Positions 1 through 13,229 of a stretch of DNA of 64,000 bases are shown here, piece after piece (position 1 is the stretch's first letter; each line of letters starts with the position of its first letter). Source of the DNA: Ophiostoma sp. CBS 140.51 (Eukaryota; Ascomycota; Sordariomycetes; Ophiostomatales; Ophiostomataceae); assembly GCA_029298735.1 (NCBI GenBank), contig JANSLP010000007.1:124001-188000 (forward strand), written 5' to 3'. The notes beneath the pieces are model-generated. The model was not told the origin of the DNA. It saw only the letters and a list, made by a program, of their open reading frames with translations, and made no database searches. Made by a program: the position numbers and the translations under genes.

Positions 1-3000
1 TGCATCCCATCTTGGCATATTCTCGGACCGTGGCACGGCATGGTCGGATACAAAATGGAGCAGAATTAGGGTGTTTCTGACTTTTACTAGTTGGGTATAG
101 AAGCCTCGGGGGAAGGTTCGAATGTCCAGTTCCAATTTCAAAAGCAATGATTTCCTCCTGTCAGGTTTGTTGCTTTTTAAGTTTGACTTTTGGTAAAATA
201 ACTTGCCGACGACAGCCACGAAAATTTTGTGCCATGATGCCCTGGCGTCAAGGTTCATATATAGGCTTGATCGCAATTTATATGAAATAGAATCAAGTCT
301 GCACGTCGGTGGCACTCAAGTATTTCGAAAACCAAAATCCGTGGACAGACAGACGGTCGAGGTGGCACAGCAGAAATGGAGGCGTTTTGTGCTATCCCTT
401 CTTTTTCTATCAGCCGCCACACGACGACTATCACTCTTTGAGAAGGGTGAGAGTGCGAATATAATCAAACAACGGCGTCTGCCGCACATGGACGACAGTG
501 CCCGGCCCGCGTACGCCAACGGTGACACCAAAGCGAGATGGACAGACAAAGACAGACAAGCCACACAGATTTTACGCCTATCTATGCAGCCATAGTTTAT
601 TCGCCGTAGCCTTTTGTACTTGTCATGCAGTTTTCACGATATCGTGCGTCCCTTTGCGCCGTGACTTGCTTGCGTACGTACGTATTTGTACTCTCCATGT
701 ACACATAGATATGTGCGAGCACAAGTATCTCTCGGGATATTCTTTTCGTCTTTTGCGCCGCGGGGTTACACTCTTCATCTCTCATAATCACGCTATATCG
801 TTCATCTCGGTAATTTTTTTTTTCTATTCTTCTTCTGCTTTCTATTTGTTTTATTTTATCTGAAATTATTTACTCCGGACTGTCACTCGCGTTGCATCGA
901 GATATCGCGCCTTTGCTCGACAGGGGCTTTACATCGCCGATATCTAATATGCATGTCTCTTTTCTGCCTTATAATGACACCCAATTGTTTTCATGGTGAT
1001 ATCCTTCTCATATTTGCCACTTCCTCTCAAATGCCCTAACAAATATATCTAATTTCTTTGCATCTTCGACGTTCAAACATCTGCAACATCGCAACAACAC
1101 CTTGTCAAACCGGAGTCTTTGCACCGGACCCAAGCGACAATGATAAGCGGTGTGATAATACACTGCGCAGCAGTCCTTTATGTGCGGTGACCGGGCCTGG
1201 CCAAGCCTCACCGGGCCTTCACTGCGACGTCCTTATACCTTGGAAATATGTCGTTATGTGACAGCCCATCAATAGAACGCGGCACATATTGACACGTTCC
1301 CATCCTGCCAGCAGGCTTTCGCGCGCCTAGAAACCGTGCGTCTCGTCCCGCTGCGGGCGAGCAGAAAAAAAGCCAAGGAAACGCATCGATGGGACAGGAC
1401 AATTACAGATTACAGGCTTCCCACGGCCAAACACTCCCGAAATCAAGGTACGCGGCGGTTATTTGGGGTGCATTTTCCAATGGTAACGACGTAATCGAAC
1501 AGGGATTGACAAGCTGCCATCCAGCGTTTTGGGGGAGGAACCTACTCTCAATTACCCTCATTGCCCTGGCTGTCGTAGCATTTTGCATATGCGGGCAGAT
1601 TGCAACAACACAACGAGACACACTCTCAACGCTGACAACAAGTGTCCGTCCCCTGCCCAGCCCGGCCACTTTGACGCGTCCCATGGTCGGCGAGAGAAAA
1701 AAGCCCGGGAAACAATGCATCAAGGCCCTCGAATTGCGCACAAACAATGGGAACAACTGGCATCTTCCAGCACAGATTTCAAGGCCAGGCCTGCAGGTCA
1801 AAAAGCCCCCTGTACGGTAGCACTGGAAGGGAAATCAGTGGCTCTCGGATTGAGACCGTTCTGTTAGAGCTGGCCGGGTCCGACCAGGCCTGGCAGGGGC
1901 CCTCGACGGCCTTGACGGCCTTGCTGGCTTGACCTGCATCTATGTTTACGAAGTATGTGGCTACGAATGCTCGCCTTTCGGATGCAGTGTGTCATGCGAT
2001 GCTGGTCGTGTGCGAACAAAACAATAAACATTGTGCGCTCAACTACGCAGATGTTCAGACTCGGTATGGACAATGAAGAATTGATTCTTTCTTTTTGCTG
2101 TCAGCGATGCAACAAGGGCGTGCATCTTGTCAAGCTGCTTGACAAGGGGGCCTCCACGCCGAACGTGCGGAGTCTTTCTTTTTTTTTACTTCCAATATAT
2201 TGCAGTGTGCGTTGTCAGAACCAAAGAAACAGAGAATAAATGGCTTTGAGAACGTCGGATGATACGATTCAATAACGAAGCGAGGACGAACTACTGCGTG
2301 TGATTCCGCGTGATGGCCTCTTCTTTTGCCTTTTCCGCCACATTGCTTTGAGTGATTGCCGACCAGGGGTGCGGCATCTGTTGACCGCCACATAAAAAGG
2401 GGCACAAACTTTATCTTTCTCATCTCGCTGTCGCTTGTGGCAGGCAGGAGATGTGCAAAGGAGTGGCGTTGAGGTGAAAGACCTGAGTAAAGGACAGGGG
2501 CTCGAGGGACAACTTGAAATACGCTGTGGGGGGGCGCTGAGAAGAAAAGAGGCGAGGAGGATTGCGGCCAGAAGGCCAAACGAGATGAAGAAGAAAAGGA
2601 AGCACAGCAAGGACGAGAAAAAAGGAACGTGCATATTACCTTGGCACTGCAGTCCTTTCTAAATAGCTTGCATGGCCTGTATCGTGGTGGCTTGGTGAAT
2701 TCCCGACGAAAAAGACAAAAAGATCTTGTCCAGAAATCCTCAAAATCAAAAGACAAGGCTTTCAGGCCAGACCGGCGCATGGACGCCTGGAGGAAATAAC
2801 ATGGCAGATGCTTGCCTGTTCCGTGCTGTTCTCTCCCCAATTACAGGGGTCACAGTGGTGGGATTCGGTAAGGTGAGTTCCGTGCAGATTGAGATCCCCC
2901 AATCGTAGCCTATCTGGACCTCCCTTTTGATTGTGTTGAGGATATCAAGAAGATTGACACAAGAGGGATCTTTCGCAAGGAGGACATAAACGCAAAATAA

Positions 3001-6000
3001 ATAGGGAGAAGCTAATTTTTTTCAGTTTTGGTGCTCGGTTAGCCTTTTTTGTGACATGTGTTGCAGTTTATCTCATCTCATCTGTTCGTTTTATCGACAT
3101 AAATGCCAAAGACATGACAAAGACACGCAATTCTACAATACATTGCCAGGGAAAATGCCAGACCGAACCCATGGTGGACCCTCAATATGGACTGTCTCGA
3201 TTGTCTCGGAGAGCGTTGAGGCTGGGGAAATCTCCGCCAGTTCCATTGGAGCCTGGTCTGGAAACGAACGCCCTGATATCGGGACGATCAGGCCCAGCCA
3301 AGGGCCAGGGGATCTCCGTTGTGTTTCTACTTTTGTAGGGCTACGAAAATACGGGCTGCAACGAGAATCAAAGAGATCAAGCTCAATCATGTGGCGTCTG
3401 TCGCCTATCATCTATTTGGGGTAGTTCCGTTAATTCCGTTCTTCGTCTTTCATCTTCCAGCCTCCTTTAACGCAGTGGTCCTTCTTATCTATGGTGCATT
3501 GTCTCGAATATGTTGTGTCTGTTGCCCTTGTTTGTCTCAGGTGCATTCCTTGAGGGTAGTGTGTGAATCTTCTTTTGTTACACTGCATAGCTGTCTTCGT
3601 GGGTAGCTTGAAGCCTCGAATCTATGGTTATCACGCCATTTGACTGATATGTATGTGCGTCGAGTTTTATTGTTTATACCTTTGAGTTTTGTCGCTTGCG
3701 CTGTGACTGTTGTAAAACAAAGCCCGTTCTTATATTCAAGCTTAAACAAAACTCCTTGTTCGATTTATTTTTATATTGTTTTATCCGCGTTGCCTTTTTT
3801 GGCATCAAAAACAATTATATAATAAATAAAATAAGCATCAACACCTGTAACAAAAAAATCAAAACAACAACAAAAATGCAATAAAGAAATTTACAAAATG
3901 TATGATTTAATTCTGCTTTCAACCATTTGTTGTTTACTCACGCTCGGGCGACTTTCACAAGCAACCACAACAATAAGGTTGGCAACCCCTCTTGTGCAAC
4001 AGTAAGACCCTTCGCTCAAACTAAAAGGATGCAACAGCTTCCGGTGCCTGAGAACGGGCCTGGATCTGATCAGCAAGCTCTTGTTTGCACCCGTTCCTAG
4101 CTTCTGCTCTTGTCCCTGCTTTTTGTGTTGCTTGTTCTCAGTTTTTCGTCTTATTCGTCCTTTTCCTCTTGAGCCTGGGCATGTTAGCGAGCGCTACGGG
4201 CTGGTAGTCCGCCGCACAAGAACAAAGAAACGGTACAGTAGACAGAAAAAAACGCATAAAAACCAACGACAACCAAACAAAAGGACCAGACCAAGTCAAT
4301 ATGGGCCCGGATCAGATTCCTCTACGGGCAACTGTGAGGATATGGTAAGTTGCCGGCGGGCGAATGAGATGCTCAGGAATAAGAATGAGAGGTCGACGTC
4401 GACTCTGAAAGCGAGACCGAAAGCAATTAAGTCAGCTATGGAGTACGACGTACGGCATACACATACAGTAATTGCAGTACACTTACAAAGTAGACACCAC
4501 CAGGCGTACTTTCACGAAGAACCTTGTGATCGCTGCCCACCCTCTTGCATCGGCACTACGGAAGACAGGAGGGCCACACTATTTTGGTGGGTGGCGTAGG
4601 TGTGGGCATCTGTATGGAGACTTGAGGACAATGGAGCAGAGAAAAAAAAGCTGAAGGGACCAGAGGTTCAAATGGTCCTTTGTGTCCATCACGAACAACT
4701 GTTATAGGGTCGGATCTGAAAGAGGCTCTGGGCCGCAAAGTTGTAACTGTCGAGCTGCAACCGTAACTGCAACTGTGATTCTGAAGCTCCCGTATTTGGT
4801 AATACGATGCTCTGTACGCATATTCCGGAATTATTGCCTGTTGGTCTCCCGTCTTCTTTCTGCATGTTCCCATTCTTCCACTTTGCTGTGGCGCGTCTGG
4901 CACGCGTTTTCCTTTTCTTGGCCACCCGATGGTGTATGTTACATTCCCGTACTATTCACTGCCAACTGGTACCTGTCGAGAGAGCATGTCGGCAAAATCC
5001 TACAGGGCAATCGAGGACCATCGAAAAAGGCCAAGATCCCAGGTCTCCATCGAAGCCGAAAGTGGGTTTTTAGGTCGGACGCTGGCGTGGAAGAAGAGGA
5101 AAAAAGAAGAGAGCGAGAGGAGCACAATGAAGCCCACGATGGAACTCGCACGCTATGATTTTCGCTCCGGTGTTTTTGACGAACGAACCAAATCCCAAGC
5201 ATCTCTTTCAACGCGATTTTTCAAAAGCACTAGCGATGCACTCAGGTTATTTTTGGACAGTTTGGAGACGTTGCCGATGCTCTCTAGCTTGGCTCCTATT
5301 TTGTGCTGCCCCGATGTCTGTTGGATGGCCCCCTCTATTCTTTTGTCCTACTCTTTTCGTCCATCTGTGCGATTCAATTCCACGCTGTAACAAATCATTA
5401 CGGAAGATGGAGCCTGGGAGCATCCTCTCCTGCTGGTCCAAGCTCTCTTTTTATTCCAATTGAAAGTTTTTCTTTCTTTCTTTGGGCTGCCACCCCCTGT
5501 CCTTCCGGCGCTGCCGGGACATTTGGAGGCAAAAAGAAAGCGGAAGAGACGCCCCCCAAAAAGGAGCTTTCTCTCAGTGCGACGCTATTGCACAAGCCGC
5601 GATTGGTAAGGAACAATCAGAAGAAGAAAGATATGGAGTCCCGGAACGTCGCAGCGAGACAAGGGGAGCAAAAAGTCTTTGACGTAGCCGCAATTTAACT
5701 TGATACAGGTTTTTCAGCCTGGCCCTTGGAAAACATGAGATACTGGAGGCCGACAGAGGCAGAGGAGCACAGAATGATGAAAAAAGAGAGAGGTGTTCGA
5801 TGGAAAACAAAAATAGGGGCACGGCCACGATTGAGAGATACCATATGCACTCCATTTAGGGTGCAACATGATAGCTGTTCAAAGAATTTGACAAAAGAGT
5901 GAAAAAGGAAAAGGGCGAGGGAAAATATGAAGGAAAGCTTTTTCAGCTGTTTTGCAAAAGTACTGCCAGGTCCTCCCAGGTATCTTACCCCCGTATTTTT

Positions 6001-9000
6001 CGTACTTTGACCCTGCTTTCGTCGCGTAAGAAAATACAGAAAATACGTAGAAAATACAAGTAATTGTTCAGGCCTGGTCTTGGCTCTGCTAGCCTAGAGG
6101 TAAGCGAAAACAACAATTCCAATTGTCCAGCCAGAAGAGTGGAGAGTTGGCATGGCATTGAGGACATCAACGAAAGAACAAGGACTACAAGATGCCCGCA
6201 AAAATGGAGTGAGAAATCCAAACTTGCCTCGCGGACCGCAATCATGGACCTGGACCTGGCCTGGCCTGGCCTTGGCTCTGTGTCTTGGCACAGGCAGCTG
6301 TATTTTTCTTCCGGGACCTTATTGTTTCGTTTCCCTTTGATTTTCTTTTGATTTTTTCCTTCTGATTTTTTCCTTCTTCTTGCCTCTCCGCACCCACAGC
6401 GCCGTGGTGCTTCCCGTCGGCTGGCTAGCACAGCTGGACAGGGATCTTACCTCATGGAAAGCAGGTGAGAGTCTTGTACACAGTACGACGAAGAGCATGT
6501 GCATTGTTGTCGTGCAGTGCGGCAAGGTCCTTTTGCCTTTGTGTTCCTGCAACATTTCGGATCTGTATCTGGGGACTACTGTCATCCTCGGGCCAAACAT
6601 ACGCCATATATCCAGTGATGGACAAAGTGCTGACAGAGTGCTCTGTTTTTCCTTCCTTTTTGTTGAGTTGCAATGGTGGAAGATCATTGCGATCGAGACC
6701 TTCCCCCTTTCTTTTTGTTCCTGCTCAGCCACTCCTGCAGGGGATACAGCAGATATCGGGGAGGGACGATGAGCTCGAACACGCACAAAGGTGCCCTCTT
6801 CATCTAAATTGGGCGTCAAGGAACACGAGAAAATAAGTGAGAACCTTAAACGCGCCCGCGAAAAGAAAAGTGAACATAGAAGACGAAAACAGACCAAGCT
6901 CAAAACAAACAAATGCAAGAAAGCATAAAGTCTCCGAAGGGCAAGATATGACGATACGACTTCAGACGAAGAAGACAGGCGAGGGAAGCAATGATGCCAA
7001 GGGGCTAACATATCGAAGAAATGCAGACCTACCTCTAAAATACCTGGATGGTACAGTCTTTTCGACTGTGCACAACGGGCGAGTCTGAACCACAGGCATC
7101 GAGGACGAGCACACAGAGCCCCCTGGTTCGAGAAATCAAAATTTGGCTGACAACAGTGGGAACGGGTTGTTTGAATTTGCGACCGGACGCTCGGTGATTC
7201 TTTCTTTGAATCTCGAGAGGACTCACTGATAAATAAATATGAAAATAAAACGAGAAAAAAAAACCACAAACTCCTCCAGGAGCTCTCTTTCGTTCTCTGG
7301 GATTGCATGGAATCAAGATGCGCGGAACCACAGGAAACAAATGGCAGTTTCCAACAAGGCCTGGATTTTTATTTTATTTTATTTTGTTCGTTTACTTTTG
7401 CTCTGAAAACGGGACCCTCCCCCATATGGTTTCTTTTCTTAGCTCTCCGTGCAGCTCCTCTTGCTCCGACTCACTTCCTATTTCGATCGTAACTCAACGC
7501 GCAACCCCTCTGGGTCTCCCCTAAAGAGCCTTCAAATATTGACTCCTTACGTATGTGGCTCCATAAAAGGAGTTGCGCTCTGGGCCTTCCTTGGGATGCC
7601 GAATGGTGATCGGCCACATATAAACCGCAAAAATAAAGTTGATGACGAAGTTGAGCGTTGCGTGTATCCTCAAACTGGACAAGCGGGCGGAGTCTTGAGC
7701 AGCTCTATCAGGCACAAGTGCCCCAATTGCCTCGCCTCAGCGAGATACCTCTACTATTTTGATAGACGAACGAGACGACCAACCGGCTGGTGACGCGTAG
7801 AGACTGTGGACAGTGGATCGTGAACAACGCGGACCTGCATTGGATCGTGCGTTGATGGACAGGACGTACGTAGTTGGGTAAGAACAATGTCAATTGGGAC
7901 AAAATAGAACAATAAAAAAGGTAAGGAACTGGAATAACGACGCCCGAAACCACAGCCCCAGCTGCATGGAACTAAAGGATACGAAGTTGCGATGAAGATG
8001 ACAAAAATAGAGAGCACGCACGGATAGGGCTGGATTGGCAGGCTCGGCTGTTCCCTTTCTGTCTTCCGACATATCGTCCCAACGTCTTTCTCGAGACTCC
8101 TTCTCGTATCTTACAAACATGTGGACTGTGGTTGTTCGGCTATCGTTCTCAGTGTGATGGAGACTGGAGACTGGAGACTGGAGACTTTGAACCAAATGAC
8201 ATGTCTGACCAGTCGGCACACCATGGCTCGGGATGCTGGGAAACTCCGTCGCCTCCCCACACCCCTACCTGCTTTTGCAAATTTGCAGCAGTCTTTGGAT
8301 TTTCTGGGCGGTGCCCGAGGTGGTGGTGGATGCAACTCGTATTGTCCTGGCTTGTATTTCGTACGCGCGAGTTATCTCTCTCTTTTTGCCTTGCTCTTTG
8401 ATATGCATAAGCTCGCATTTGTGCATATTTCGAGAGACATGCATATAAACGTTCAGTCAACCTCCATCTATCAGCCTGCCATTTGTCACACAAGACGGTT
8501 TCAGACGGACCTTAAAATTTGATTCTGGTCCTTGTCCTCGGCATGGGAAAAGCAAATGAAGGAAAAGATTCCTGTGCGACCCCCGGCCAGACAAAACTCC
8601 AAATAAGAACCAAGCCCGCACTGAGGGAGAAAAACCTGGGAAAGTTGGACACTGTGGACGCGTAGTAGCGCTGCGTCACGTCTCGCTGGCGCCCCGTCTT
8701 GTGCATGGCTTGCTCACTTTCTGCGGTCTTTTTGACCAACAGACTAACGTCCCTTTGATGCGGTCCAACGTCGAGCTGCGATTTGCTGGTCATGTTGACC
8801 ATTGGCACTGCAACATCACTCCTCAGCGTGTGCTCTTTGCTCGCCCCAAAGCTCGCTTTCTCATCCCTCCATTAAACATAAATACCGCCTACTTGCATAA
8901 CGCGCCATGCGACCCTCCCTTGCATGAAAGTCAATACGAAGGGTCGCAATCTCGTAGCGTACGGGTAAGCTGTCTGTGTCTTACGACAGTAGCTGCCTTT

Positions 9001-9700
9001 TCTGGGCAGCAGGGAAGAGGATTACGCAGCAGAAATAAGTGTGTGCGTCGTCGACAGCAGATGCATCCGCCTTGGGCAGGGTTTTTACCTTCATTTTCTT
9101 GACTTTGTCTTTGACGGCCCAACTGAAGGTGTGTAAGTGCTGCAGCAACAGGTGCATGTCATTTAGGCGTATCCCGTTGCGGTGTTGCGGTACTGTTGCT
9201 TATTCGCAGCTTTTGTTTGCAACTTTTGTATCTTGTGTTGATTGCTCGCCTCGGGTTTCGCATTGGTGATGTGAGGGTATGCAGCCACTATCGCTCTTTC
9301 CTAGCTATGCACACAGCCCGTAGCTGCTTGAATAAGCTTCGATACGCAACTTGTTGGTCTCGATCACGCCTGCCTTGTGCGTCCTCTGCCGCGTTCGCTG
9401 GGGGACCCCAGGTACCGCCCCTTTCCGGAAGGAAAGAGCAAACCGAGACACACACACTACGACGTTAGATACTTGAGCAAACTTCCCCAAGACGCGGGAG
9501 CCGTCCCGATAAGGAAAAAAAAACGAGAAAATGAACAAATAGGGCAACAGAGAAAATCGAGAAACAGCAAGAGCGATAGACCGGCAGAGGCTCAGAGGGA
9601 AGCTGCGTGAGAAGGGGGCAAGCAGCAAAGTAAAACAGGGAAAAACAAGGTGATCGCTTGGAAAACCACACAGCCCTTTTACCTCGCATCTGTTTTTTCA
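1..9700. other. Gene-free stretch
   Basis: I find no convincing gene here on either strand. The open frames are short or have low-complexity, shadow-like translations, and none shows a recognisable domain or a chain of exons joined by consensus introns. The stretch holds short GGCCTGG-type GC islands (about 1189-1220, 1781-1928, 6071-6088, 6263-6280) and a small 7-bp tandem repeat at 8159-8186. It may be distal regulatory DNA or carry non-coding transcripts; the sequence alone does not decide. Confidence 0.6.
8159..8186. repeat. 7-bp tandem repeat, four copies
   Basis: Four perfect head-to-tail copies of GGAGACT lie in otherwise unique gene-free DNA. It is a simple minisatellite with no visible coding role. 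Confidence 0.9.
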
Positions 9701-9726
9701 ACGTTCTTTTTCATGGCCAGACCCTT

Positions 9727-12700
9727 TGGCTCTTCCCTTGCCCCCTTCCATTGTTCCCTTTCCCTGCTCCTTAGCTGTTCCTGGTCCCTTTTCTTCCTCT
9801 TCTGTTTTTTTGTGTTCTGGTAGAGCTTCCCGAACACCTTCGTTTTTGCCCCCTTCTTCTGCTCTCCATCGCTCTTTCCCTGCCTGTGAGCCTGCCTCGA
9901 TTCTCCACAGGCCACCCGTCTCCGCTGCCCCAAGCTTGGCTGGCCCTGTCTCTCGTTTCTTCCGCCTGTTTCTTCCCTCCGTTGTCTCCCCTCAATCTCC
10001 TCACTCTTTCTCCGTCATCTCTTTCGCATCTTTCGTTTCTCTTCCTCTCTCTCTCTTCTCTTTTTTTTGTTTCTTCTCTCCATCCGCTCGTTTCCCACTT
10101 TCTCTTCTTGTTTCCTGTCGACCATCACGAGATAGAGAGTGCGAGATTGCTGGGCCGTTTATTCTTTTTTGTGTTGCCCTTTTTCGTCCTTCGCTTCGCC
10201 TTTTTGGTTCTCCTTTTTTCTTTTTTGTCTTTCTTTTCTTGTCCTTCGCTCGTCATTTCTATTTCGGATTCTTGTTTATTCCCTATTGCGCAACTTCGAC
10301 CTCTATTTTTGCTTGGCTTCCTTTTTCGCATCCGGCATTTTCGATAGGACCGTACGACCACTCGGCCGACCACGTCGTCATCGCTTGCACACGCACCACG
10401 ACCAGAAAAAAACACGCGCGCGCGCAGCCACACAGACACTCGCACCAAGCCAGTCAAACTTTTTGATAACGACCTTGTATTACGCCAGAGCATCGTCCAG
10501 CCTCAGCTTGCCAGCTTCCCAGCTTTTTAATCAAAAAAGCCCGCCCACGCGTTCGACGATCGACCACCACACTCCAGCTTCCCGCCGCCCATTCCATTTC
10601 ATCAAACGGCTGCAATCTCAAAATCCCTTCAGAGTTAGTGTGTCCTCCAACGACCCAGGCAGATCCCTACCGACCTCCTACACACCCCCCGTTCCCCACT
10701 GGGAAAGCCATCGCTTCTCGTCAACCACCGCCCACGAAAGCTTCCTTCAGCTCTTCAGCTCGACGTTGCCCTTTTTGGTCTTTTGGCCCTTCGACCTGAC
10801 CTTCGACCACATTTCCCAAACCGGATGATCGTGCCGCCCCATCATCATCGGTTCATCGACGCCAGCCTGCATCCTGCCTCCTTCCTGTCACGATATCCCG
10901 TCCACGACCGACGCGTTCGCTGACACTGCTGGCTTTGATACCTGGCCACCAGCTCGACTGTCTCCGATATCCGTCCAACGGCCACCCGACATTACTGTAC
11001 GTTCCTCAAGGTAAAATATAACACATGACACATAACGCATAGAGCACCAAGAAAGCAGCAAGCAAAAACAGTACCAGAAGAGAACAAGACAAACAAGACA
11101 GACCAAGACAGGACTAGGAGCATCAAGAAAGAAGGAGGAGCATAAGATCCATCTACACGGTACATGGTCAGCAGAGCAAAAGGGCAAAAGGCTGCACTGA
11201 GAATACCAGCTGCCTAATGCCCCGTTGCTGCTGTGCGCCATCAGATCCTTCTTCTTTCCATATTGCTTCTTTTGCACTGCACCCTGCATATCTACCCTTT
11301 TTTCTTTTCTTTTTCGTCCCCTTGCCATCCTTGCAATTTACACGGCTTTCGCCTGCATCGTTCACTTGTGCGTTTTCGCCTGTCCCTCCTAAGTTGCAAA
11401 AGGCTTCACACGCAAACTAGGGGTCGTCCGGTTGTCCCGGGGGGCCGACCTAGCTTGGCGCGCGTCTGCTTTTACACACTCTTTGCACAGCTCTCTCCTT
11501 TAACTTTCCATCTTCGGCGTCTCCCCCATCTCCAACGCACCGCCCTTTCGTCCCCGACCTATCTCATCCTTTTGCCGTCTGGCGGCCCTGCACCACTTTG
11601 CACTTTCTTCTGCACACGCCCTCCCCTTCACCGAACGAACGGGGCCGCTTGGTCGCCAGCGATTTGTCCTCCCTTTTGTCCTTTACAGTGTATGTTCACG
11701 CCGTGAACGCGGACAGCCAAAAGGCAGAGCGCAAAACGCTGTGGCCAGTGCTGTTTGATTACAGTGCTGTGACCTCACAAAGCCTTTCCACTCTCTTCAT
11801 GACTCTCCACTTCATCTTTCCTCTTTCCTCTTTCCAATCTCTTGCCTGCCATAGCCACTGTCTCGACATGTGCATCGTCCCAACTTTATCAGCTTCTCCC
11901 TTTGCACCTTGCCCTTTCTTCCTGATCGACAACCTAAAAGAGACGCCACTAGCCCCTAAAACGACCCAACCAACCAAATCGACCACTTCAAACCAGCCAG
12001 GCACAGGAAAGGGCACAGACAAGACACCCGCAAGTTCAGCCAGACCAGGTCCAACCACGTTGAAAAACGACCCAAAAAGCGACCCAAAAACAAGCACGGG
12101 GGAAACGCCGCCAGCGCCGAGTGTTCCCTCATTCCCTCCACACCCCCCACCCGCACTACACCCCTGCCCGGCGAGCTGTTCGTTGGCTCGCCCAGAGGCG
12201 AACTCGATCCTTCATCCTAGTTAGCCCGGCCGGCTGGCTCTGCCACCAAATCTGGCACCTGTGCTGGCGGCCGCCCTTTCTGAGAGGTCTTTCTATCGTT
12301 TGGAGCGCCCCCTCCCTCCCCCTTCCCACTTTCTACTGTCGATTCTCGAACACTAGGTCTGTTGCAGACAGGGCGCTATCTTGTTCCTTTTCTTGTTCCT
12401 TTCTTGTTGCGTCTTGGTGCTGTGGGCGCCCCAGCAGTGCTTTCTGATCCTTCTGATCCTGTGCTGCTTTTTTGGTGCTCTTGATGTTTTTTGTCGAAGG
12501 CTCTTTGACTCTTTGACGCCCCTTTAACCCTTTTATCACTACATCGATCCCACTATCTCCATACTGACACAAGCCGTTGACAGGACACGCCGGACACACC
12601 AGACCAATACGGAATAGGAGAGAATATTTCCGAAACGTCCAAACATTTGGCGAGGCCTTATTGCCTGCCATTGTCACCCATTGTCGACGAACCCGTCCGT

Positions 12701-13229
12701 GGCCACTGTTCGCTGTCACGATTAGCATCTTGCGCACTATCGCAGCCTGGTCCGGCCCCAAAAGTTGGTCAAACTCGCTCTCAACCCCCACTGCCCAATC
12801 CTGGGCTTGGCCGTGCCTCGCGCCTCCGCCCTTTCGGTTTTTGGTGTGGCCCTGTCCACTTTCGCCCACGTCTCAACTGGCCCCGACAGGCCTAGCACCG
12901 CCTGCAGCTCCTCAGCATTCCACCTGGACCTGCATTGCATTTCGCGCTGCATCTGCATCAGCGCCTCCGCTTGCCAGCTCTGAAAGCAGTTGTCTTTAGT
13001 TGTTTCTTCTTGAGCCCAACGACCACCATCTGACGCTGTCTGTCACCCCTGTCTAAGCGAAGCTGAAGCTGAAGCATCAGCCACTCACCGGCAGCGACTC
13101 GACATTCAATTCCTTCGTCTCTCTCCAGACCCTACGGCATCCGTGCGATTCGTATCGTATTGTCGATTTCGTTGACATCCTTACCCTTTCTCGTCTTTCT
13201 TGCCTCTTCAGGCTTCTTGGCTGCCCACA
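9727..13229 (+). promoter_or_regulatory. C/T-rich promoter/leader region of the reductase-like gene
   Basis: The plus strand is strongly pyrimidine-biased for about 3.5 kb, ending at the proposed start codon of the next gene. Sordariomycete promoters and 5' leaders are often C/T-rich on the coding strand, so this is probably core promoter plus long leader. Just before the start codon, about 13166-13210, is a good 3' splice site: a GTTGAC branch-like sequence, a pyrimidine tract and CAG ending at 13210. This suggests an intron in the 5' UTR, but I cannot assign its donor. The long frames inside the tract are low-complexity Ser/Phe/Pro/Leu translations typical of pyrimidine-rich DNA. Confidence 0.5.

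Noticed and set aside
100..130. tRNA B-box-like GGTTCGAAT
   Set aside because: Flanking bases do not form a T-stem and no A box or acceptor stem is found upstream.
2130..2840. 236-codon minus-strand frame
   Set aside because: No recognisable motif; composition reflects A/G- and C/T-rich tracts.
6319..7308. 329-codon minus-strand frame
   Set aside because: Long by chance: no ATG-led domain, biased Ser/Arg/Cys/Phe composition, no family similarity and no supporting exons.
9726..10466. 246-codon plus-strand frame, Ser/Phe/Pro/Leu-rich
   Set aside because: Typical translation of pyrimidine-rich leader DNA; the other plus-strand frames are also open and similarly low complexity.
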